From assembly GCA_023313575.1 (NCBI GenBank), contig JAJTTP010000004.1, positions 434,001 to 498,000 on the forward strand: 64,000 nt of DNA, written 5' to 3'. A model generated the notes under the pieces. It was not told the origin of the DNA, did not search any database, and saw nothing but the letters and a program-made list of their open reading frames with translations. This stretch comes from Eutypella sp. D-1. Its lineage: Eukaryota; Ascomycota; Sordariomycetes; Xylariales; Diatrypaceae. Below, in pieces: positions 56,794 to 64,000 of this stretch. How positions within the stretch are numbered: the first letter of the stretch is position 1; each line of letters begins with the position of its first letter. The position numbers were made by a program, and so were the translations under genes.

Positions 56794-57814
56794 ATGTCCG
56801 CTTATCTACTTGATGACCTAGCGCTATCCGTTACATATATGCCTCGAACTGGTACAATCTACGGCGTAATTTACGGGTGCAGCCAGCTTCAGATGCGGGA
56901 GATTGAAAGCCGCGTCAAGTCAGCGAAAGACCAGGCCCATCACCCGCTGTTGATGATGGGTATATTCGCAGAGTTGGAACGCAAGAGGCTCGTGGGCCTC
57001 GTGGATGAGTTACTTGATAGTTTTACGCTTCGAGCGGAGCATGTCGAGAACGGGGTCTGGAACCCGGCAACGGAAATGGACTCGATGAAGGCCCAGGGTA
57101 ATCTCAGGGCTTGCTTCCAGAGCCGGAATCTCGTAGATCATATCCGGGCTGTCAAGCGACAACTATCGAAGTTCCTGACCGAGATCGACAACGTGGCCGA
57201 CATTATGTTCTCCGAATGCTCAGCCGAGCAGTGCTCTGAGAACTTAGACTTCCAGATGAAACAGAGGATCCGGGATATCATGATCGAGTACGACGACAAG
57301 ATAGATGAATGCAACATGGTGATAGGGAACACTTCTCTCGCCATGCAAACGGTGAGGATTTCTGACGTGCGCGCGCTGAGTAAGAACCCTTGGCTGATTT
57401 GTGGCAGGTTTGGAACCATATCGCAAGGCATGACTCACAGGTCAACACGCAAATCGCACACGCCAATACGGGACTCGCCGCCGCAACTAAGCGTGAGGGT
57501 ACACAGATGAAATCTATTGCCCTCCTAACAATGACATACCTACCCCTATCCACCGTTGCGGTACGTGCAAGTAGCAACCCAGTGACTAATGTAAGCTCTC
57601 TTCCACTAATACAAAACAGTCCATATTCTCTACCTCCTTGTTTAATTGGGGAGCACACGATGGGGAGACGGTGGTGTCTAAATACATATGGATATTCGTC
57701 GTCATTTCCTTGTTTTTCACTGGCCTCACCCTACTAGCATGGCGCTTCCATACGTCTCGCATGGAAGCTCTGGAAACGAAGAAGCATGAGAATGGTCTTG
57801 TCCAATTTTCATAG
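56794..57814 (+). CDS. Fungal CorA-like membrane protein
   Basis: Exons 56794-57351, 57408-57560 and 57620-57814 (donors GTGAGG and GTACGT) give 301 residues. The N-terminal part is a helical soluble domain (ELERKRLVGLVDELLDSF, DHIRAVKRQLSKFLTEID). The C-terminus has the two closely spaced transmembrane helices of CorA-type proteins: MKSIALLTMTYLPLSTVASI, then the FNWG stretch in place of the metal-selecting GMN loop, then KYIWIFVVISLFFTGLTLLA. Fungal relatives are usually around 450-550 residues and begin with a domain missing here, so the start may lie in unrecognised upstream exons or the gene may be truncated. An ion-transport role is not assured, because the GMN motif is absent. Confidence 0.7.
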
Positions 57815-58854
57815 GTTAGAGATCTACTAGACCTCGATGCACTGGATGTTGTTCTTTTTGGTATATTTCTCCTCATGATTGGTAGGTTCTGAAATGGGAT
57901 TACACCAGTGGGTGCCCAGGTGGTGTGGGGCCTGCGAGATTGCCCCTATTTCAGGGGTGGCCCCACACGCGGCTCCGTATACTAATAGGCATCCTCACGA
58001 ATTTTTATTCAAGCTCATGTGCACTGTAGGGCCGTCGTGATTTTATTGCGTCAAGTACGGTAGCATATAATAGATGGGATACGCTCTCGAAATGCAATTG
58101 GTGTTCACAATGCGTTAGACCTCGTACCTGGGCACCTCTACCCCCGCCTGAGACCCTGAGCTGCGACATATAGCTTATGCCCGATGCACATCATCCACAT
58201 ATAGTCACCGGCGCGCACCTTCTTTTTGCGTACTTCAAAAAAGCTATTTTCGTGCAGTTTAACGTTTTCGGATCGGCTCGTGGTGTCTCGCTCACCTAAC
58301 ATCAGAGTTACAGAAAGTGTGCTGGGCATGTTAGTAAGCATTTGCTTGAAATTCACAGCGAAACTTTTCGCTTCTAATCACCAGCCTTGATGAAAGGTAC
58401 CATTGAGCTCTTCATCAAAGTTCCGTGATTGAAAGGGATTCCGGACAACAATCATTTGCGCTGCCTCTACCCTCGGTATTATTTGTAATGGGTCGTCTTG
58501 AATGGTGCCGATTTGTGTATGCACTTGTCTAGAATACATTAATCCCTGACTATGGCCCTACATTCAAACAAAGAGGGTGGCTTTTATTTGTGGCGTATAT
58601 TGTAAAGGAATAAATGTATTTAGAAACTAGATTTCCATGGGTACATAGGCTATTGTCCCTTTCCTTTGTGATTCACAGCAGCCGGTTCCGGCAACAGAAA
58701 AGTTGGGCGAAACACAAGGATTTTCCTTCACTGTTGTGATATTTCTAATAGATGTCATTATCAAAGTAAGCATAGTATCGGGCAGCGATGACCCATCTTC
58801 GAAAAGGGGGACACATTCAAATTTCGGCGATTACGATACCCCATCCTTACAAAC
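57815..58854. other. Intergenic region, nothing recognised
   Basis: Spacer between the CorA-like and kinase-like genes; no coding character. Contains a GGGG/CCCC-rich patch at about 57900-57975. Confidence 0.4.
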
Positions 58855-60254
58855 ATGAACATAGAGAATCTAGGCGAGGACGCGTATCGGGCGGCAGCTT
58901 ATATCGATCATTTTCCACAATACTGTTTCGTGAGACCTCTAGGAAGCCCTGGATCCCAGGGCGGAGCACTCTTATTCCGTGAAACGGCCGCTCATGGCCA
59001 TTTCGTTAAGACAAGGCATGTTGTAGTCAAGTACTACGACGAGGAAGAATCCGAATATGACCAGGAGTACAATGAGTGGGAAAAGCTGGTAATGCTGAGG
59101 GGGTCGAAGCACATCGTACAGCTTATGGGGGAAGGTAGAATAAAGGTCCCCAACGGCCATTTGGCCCTGTTAATGGAGTATTCTGGGCATGGCACCGTGG
59201 AAGATCTCATTGAGAGGATGGGAGAAAGCTCGATATGTCCACCCAACCGCATTATTTGGTCCTTCTTCTTGTGCAGTAAGTTCTTCTCACATCCTGTCAC
59301 AAGCCTAAGAAATTGCCATGGCTCACTGTTTGACCTGCGTGTGTATGTATAGTGGTTCAAGCGTGTATCGCTATGGAATACCCACCTGAGGGGCCACCGG
59401 ATTGCGAAGTGCAGCAAGAGTACATCCCGCCTTATAGATCAGACGACAAGAGCGACAAGAGCATAGCCCACAACGACCTGCACGAAGGAAACGTTCTTAT
59501 TGCCGCTGGCGACCCCTCGGATCCGGACCACGCATTCGGAACAATGCTCAAGGTTAGTTGATGTGCTATATTAGGTCGTTCTGTCTTGTGGTGCTGATAC
59601 GAAAGAGCTATATAGGTAATTGACTTCGGGTACGCCAGCTTCAGTCCGCCTGAGGACAAAAATGGGCAGGGTGCGAGGGACAGCGCTCCAAAGAATTTGT
59701 ACCACGTAGGGACTGTGAGTGAGACCCTATAAGACACCAGTAGCAAAAGGAGAAAAGAATACACCAAGTGGGACCGAAAAGTGTTAATTAGGTGGTGATA
59801 GCTAATGCACACATATACATAGCTTATGGAGGGACTCGCTCTCGGGGGCATGGTCGGCATGATAGCCTACCCAGCAACTCCGAATCTAGTCCAAGTTCCA
59901 AATTCCACTGGTCGCTTGGTGACATTTCAAACACGCGCATCGCCCAGGCTCAGTCAGGCATCCCTTACCCCAGACCTTCGCGATCTGATCTTCCAGTGCA
60001 TGTCGAGATTCACGCGGGATCGACCTAGCCTCCAGGACGCCCAGAGGATCTGTCTTGATGCTGTGACCAATAAGTCAGCCATAGACTTCGCCGAACTCGG
60101 GGAGGACGCTCTGTTCGAAACCGATCGAGCCGTTCAGGAGTTCATTCAGAACTTCGTCCTAGATGCTGAAGTTGAGGAGGCGACGTGGAGACTTGAGGAT
60201 GGTAGGAGGCACTCCATGCCAAATGAAACTGCAAGGATTATGGTAGAAGAGTAG
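58855..60254 (+). CDS. Fungal protein kinase-like domain protein
   Basis: Exons 58855-59275, 59353-59552, 59616-59714 and 59823-60254 give 383 residues; the joins keep frame across GTAAGT, GTTAGT and GTGAGT donors. Kinase landmarks are all present: a Gly-rich loop (PLGSPGSQGGALLF, 28-41), the ATP-binding Lys59 (HVVVKYY), a Glu in the C-helix (EYNEWEKL, 71-78), the hinge LLMEYSGHG, the catalytic loop AHNDLHEGNVLI (Asp182, Asn187; the HRD Arg is Asn) and DFG at 210-212 (VIDFGYAS). A C-lobe follows (PDLRDLIFQCMSRFTRDRPS). It is probably an active Ser/Thr-type kinase of one of the fungal-specific expanded families found in accessory regions. The substrate is unknown. Confidence 0.8.
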
Positions 60255-61349
60255 ATGAGAATGGCCGTTAGTGAAGGATATTAAGGTAAAGAGTACGGAA
60301 GTAACAGCATGTATTAGGTAAGTGGCCATATCACGGGTTGGATTTATGAGGTGCATTGGGGGTATCACCACGTCGATCATATGGCTGACATTGTCGATCA
60401 ATCGAAGCCCACACTATTGGTGCCAACTTCAATATGGCCATACAAAAGGGAATGGAGTTGCCGACTTACGGCGGCTCCTTTGCATTATGTTCAGGCGTTA
60501 AAGGGGCGGCCGGGCGTTACGAAGAGGGCTCTGAGGCCATGGCGGGGTCAAAGACAGAAGTCATGCAGGATATTAACGACTTCATAGAGCCGATCAGCCG
60601 ATAATGTATAAAGACGACGGCAAAGACGAACCAAGGAAATAAGGCGTCAAAGGCGTGATGTCCAATTAATCGTTACGGCTATGAAGAATTCATGAATTAC
60701 CTAAACCACCATCGTGTACATATGCCCAAATCGCAGCGGATGTGGAAATGAGAAAGCGTCAAAGGGGAAGCCGTAAACTAAGTCGTAAGAACGTAAATAT
60801 TGTGGCACGTGCATTCAACAACAAATTTGGCCCACAGTGTTAAATTATATGCAAATAGGACCGTTGGAGATCCAGTATTCGCTCCAGTTGACACATGCCA
60901 TAGAAATGAGTGCCGGCTTCAGAAGATGTCATCACAAATTGTCCATTTAAACTCAGTATGGAGTACTTGTTTGGTAAATGTGCTGGCCGCCCCTTTACTC
61001 GCTCTATCCTTGTAACGAAGTGCCTGAAATAGGGGTGCGTAGCGGCCTTGCCTATTCTTAGACTAGCGTCATATTATATACATACACGGGTCCATCCGAC
61101 CTCAGTCGGTATTAATTACCTAGTAAAGTTACTTAGGTAATTATGCCCGACCTGCTACTCTCTATTCATACACAACTGCACCACGCTCTAGGAAGCTCCG
61201 GGTTTTCGATTTCACCATCTCATTTAGCCAACAATCTCACAGGATAAATAAATATTGCAGCGGCATAACCTTTTAATATGCATGAGCAGCGATTATCAGA
61301 CAAGTCAGATATAAGTACCTAACTTTAATTCAAGTCTCTCAGTTGAGGA
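60255..61349. other. Intergenic region before the transporter gene
   Basis: No gene is supported. The right part is the promoter of the sugar transporter gene. Confidence 0.4.
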
Positions 61350-63300
61350 ATGCCGGGACCCGAGGATGACGATGAGACGCCCCTGATCTCATCCCATCGG
61401 GAGGACGGGGACGGCGACGCCGAGTTCCAGGAAGAACTTCCGCCGTCGGATGCCGTCGCGCACGCGGGAGAGCCGGCTGTTGGACGCCCCCGCGACGGCG
61501 GGCGCATCGGGTCCTTCGTTTGGGTGCTGACCCTGTCCGCGTGTATCAGCGGTCTGCTGTTCGGATGCAAGTATACCCCTTACCCCTTAGACCCGCCATC
61601 TAACCCCTGATACGCGGATTCCTCCATGCACACGTCCACACGGGGAAACAGACTAACCGACTAAAACAGATGACACGGGTGTCATCTCCGCAACGCTGGT
61701 GTCGATCGGGACGTCGCTGTCGGGACGTGCATTGACGTCTCTGGACAAGTCGGTGATCACGTCGGTGACGGCGCTAGCGGCGCTGTGCGCGTCGCCGGCG
61801 GCGTCGGCGATGGCGGACGCGGCGGGGCGACGACCCGTGATCTTGTGCGCGGACGCGCTGTTCGTGCTGGGCGCCGCCGTGCAGGCGCTGAGCACCGACG
61901 TGGCGGGCATGGTGGCGGGGCGCGCCGTGGTGGGCGCCGCCGTCGGCGCCGCCTCCTTCGTCGTACCGCTGTATGTCGCCGAGCTCGCCCCCGCCCGCCA
62001 CCGCGGCGCCCTCGTCACCCTCAACGTCCTCTGCGTCACCCTCGGCCAGGTGCTCGCTTATATCATCGGCTGGGCGCTTTCTGACCCGCCCTCGGCAGCC
62101 GGGGTGGGGGCGGCCAATGCGAGTGGCTGGCGCTGGATGGTCGGCCTCGGCGCCGTCCCCGCTGTCATCCAGGGAGTCCTCCTCCTGCTCTTCATGCCCG
62201 AGACGCCGCGGTGGCTCGTGCGTGCCGGCCGTCCCGCCGCCGCGAAGAAGATCATCCGGAAGACTATCGTCGCGTCATCTACACCCGAGGGGCAACAGGA
62301 CGACGATGAGGACGAGGACTCGACACGCCTGGTGAACACCATACTGGGAGACATCGAGGCCGAGGTGCGGGCGGAGGAAGAAGAGATAAGGCGCAGGACA
62401 CCTGTCGCGGGCGCCAGCACAAAAGGCGGCGATGGAGAGTGGCTGCGGGGCTGGCGCGAGCTGTGGACCGTGCCGAGAAACCGGCGGGCCCTGACGATCG
62501 CCTGTCTGCTGCAGGGGCTGCAGCAGCTGTGCGGATTTGTAAGTCTTCCCGGGATGCATGTGTTTTATTTGTCCCACCTACACACATGCACACTCCCTAT
62601 ATACATCTCACACTCTCTATACCTACATACGTACATACAAAGTACGAATCGGGACTAACGCTCAACCTAGAACTCTCTAATGTACTTCTCGGCCACCATC
62701 TTCACGATCCTCGGGTTCTCGGTGCCGACGCTGACATCCCTCAGCGTGGCCGCGACTAACTTCGTGTTCACCGCCGCAGCGCTCTGGCTGATCGACCGCG
62801 TGGGCCGACGGCGGATCCTGCTGTGGTCGGTGCCGTTCATGGTGCTGTCGCTGCTGTGCTGCTCGGCCGGGTTCCGGTTCTTCAACCTGGAACCCGCGGA
62901 CGGGGATGGTGACGGCGCGTCCCCCACCCCTGCCACCACGGGCAATGGCAGGCGTGACGCAGCGGCCGCGGCGGTGCTGGCGAGCATCACGGCGTACGTG
63001 GCGGGGTACGCGGTGGGGCTGGGGAACGTGCCGTGGATGCAGAGCGAGCTGTTCGGGGTCGGGGTGCGGGCGCTGGGCTCGGGGCTCGCAACCTGCGTTA
63101 ACTGGGCCGCCAACTTCGTCGTCGGCCTCTCCTTCCTGCCCCTCGTCGACGCCCTCGGCGCCCCCTGGACCTTCGCTTCTTACGCTGCCGTCTGCGCCGT
63201 CGGCTGGGTCGCCATCTGGTTCATCTATCCCGAGACCGCCGGTCTCTCGCTCGAGGAAGCTGCTGATTTGCTCGAGCATGGCTGGGGTGTCCGCAGGTGA
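61350..63300 (+). CDS. MFS sugar transporter, myo-inositol transporter (ITR) type
   Basis: Proton-coupled polyol/sugar uptake carrier of the plasma membrane with 12 helices. Exons 61350-61566, 61670-62538 and 62671-63300 give 571 residues. The first intron begins GCAAGT, a GC-AG intron. This splice is certain because it alone yields the family motif SGLLFGYDTGVIS. The second intron (GTAAGT) restores QLCGFNSLMYFSATIF. Other hallmarks are ADAAGRRPVIL, VPLYVAELAPARHRGAL, PETPRWLV, DRVGRRRIL and, in helix 10, GLGNVPWMQSELFGVGVRAL, whose NVPW(M/Q)QSELF form is typical of inositol transporters. The end YPETAGLSLEE is standard. A long acidic/basic loop between helices 6 and 7 has a DDDEDED run. Substrate specificity is inferred. 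Confidence 0.92.
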
Positions 63301-63767
63301 GGTGCGTTTATATAAAAGACGATGAAAGAGAGGCGTCGTTCGAAAGAGTTAGATAGAGAGGCGTTTTTGGCTTTTTGTCTCATTTTGCGTCCTTATTCAG
63401 GAATTATATTAGGTTTAATCTCGTCGTATAGAAAGGTTTCTTATTTTACAAATCTATAGCTCGTTTCCCTATCTTTGAAGTAGAAAGCAATGGGTATGTC
63501 TCTCGGCTTGCGAACAGAAATTCCCGAGCTTAAGTCTAAAGACGAAAGAAGAATTAACTGTAGATCGCCGACCCCCTCCCACCCCTTTCCTTTCCCCTCC
63601 TGCGATCCTACCCTCTTTGTCCCCTCCCATCCCATCGGCCCGGCGCCCTTGTCTAATGTATATTCTAGCAACTCAGCCATGGGTATCGAATAGAAGTCTT
63701 CGCTTTCTATCGCAGCGCTTGAACAGTGCAAAGCAATCAATCAATCCATTCCGTGATCCGCCTATGT
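63301..63767. other. Short intergenic region between convergent genes
   Basis: 3' flanks of the transporter gene and of the gene entering from the right; C/T-rich stretch at about 63570-63620. Nothing recognised. Confidence 0.4.
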
Positions 63768-64000
63768 TTAGGCCTTGACGCCTTGTTGGGTGCCCGTCAG
63801 ATGATCATTCCCGGGACTGGATATGGGCTGGCCGTTGATATGGCCTCGGGTTGCGTCGTCGCCGGCACCGTTTTGTACCGGGGTGACTCGCGGAATGCCG
63901 AGCTGGGACTGGACCTCGCGCGGACCCTGGGCAAGCCAGCACTCCAGCTCCTCCTCGGTCGCAACGGAGACCATACCCAGCATCGACAACGTGTTTCCGT
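63768..64000 (-). CDS. C-terminal end of an unrecognised gene (runs off the right edge)
   Basis: The minus-strand frame is open from the window edge to a TAA-type end at 63768 and reads ...SMLGMVSVATEEELECWLA followed by QGPREVQSQLGIPRVTPVQN and a Gly/Asn/Thr-rich tail. No start is inside the window. The last 77 residues do not identify a family; the hydrophobic-to-amphipathic beginning with a polar tail would suit either a membrane protein tail or an enzyme C-terminus. Confidence 0.55.
   Translation of the reverse strand, partial: GNTLSMLGMVSVATEEELECWLAQGPREVQSQLGIPRVTPVQNGAGDDATRGHINGQPISSPGNDHLTGTQQGVKA

Noticed and set aside
57945..61036. 13-bp inverted repeat (CCCCTATTTCAGG at about 57946-57958 and its complement at about 61023-61035) bracketing the kinase-like gene, possible transposon ends
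   Set aside because: Random 13-base matches are expected many times in 64 kb, and there is no abutting target duplication or transposase.

Overview
The window reads as nuclear DNA of a filamentous ascomycete (Pezizomycotina, most likely a Sordariomycete). Genes carry short introns of about 50 to 190 bp with GTRNGT donors, CTAAC/CTGAC-type branch sites and YAG acceptors. Intergenic spaces are long and rich in microsatellites, poly-C/poly-G runs and TACCTAGGTA-type palindromes. All calls come from reading the sequence; no database search was possible, and exon joins were fixed by frame continuity and known family motifs.

Positions 1-36.5 kb are a conserved housekeeping block: the 3' end of a long-chain acyl-CoA synthetase, a large WD40 protein, the mitochondrial citrate/oxoglutarate carrier YHM2, mitochondrial citrate synthase, an Nrd1/Seb1-type RNA polymerase II termination factor, a calcipressin (calcineurin regulator), mitochondrial phenylalanyl-tRNA synthetase, the dicarboxylate carrier DIC1, RNA polymerase II subunit RPB3 and the mitochondrial protein RRG9. 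Six of the ten act in or for mitochondria, and citrate synthase sits beside a carrier that exports its product. Between these genes are long stretches (up to 6.8 kb) with no convincing gene.

From about 40 to 61 kb the character changes to accessory DNA: a fungal amidoligase-like gene, an orphan gene interrupted by an in-frame TGA, a secreted GH6 cellulase with a shortened C-terminal active-site loop, an 8-cysteine small secreted protein, a decayed NACHT/STAND-type relic, a rhodopsin/PTH11-like membrane protein with a poly-C frameshift, a decayed DUF3435 (FluG-domain/tyrosine-recombinase-like) gene whose open sequence continues into a C-terminal chromodomain, a CorA-like membrane protein and a fungal protein kinase-like gene. 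Two small hAT-like MITEs with 8-bp target duplications, plus one degenerate relative, lie only in this part. The window closes with an inositol-type MFS sugar transporter, which uses a GC-AG intron, and the C-terminal end of an unidentified gene.

The strongest candidates for something new are the DUF3435-chromodomain fusion relic and its associated MITE family, the small 8-Cys secreted protein, and the TGA-interrupted orphan gene convergent with the amidoligase.
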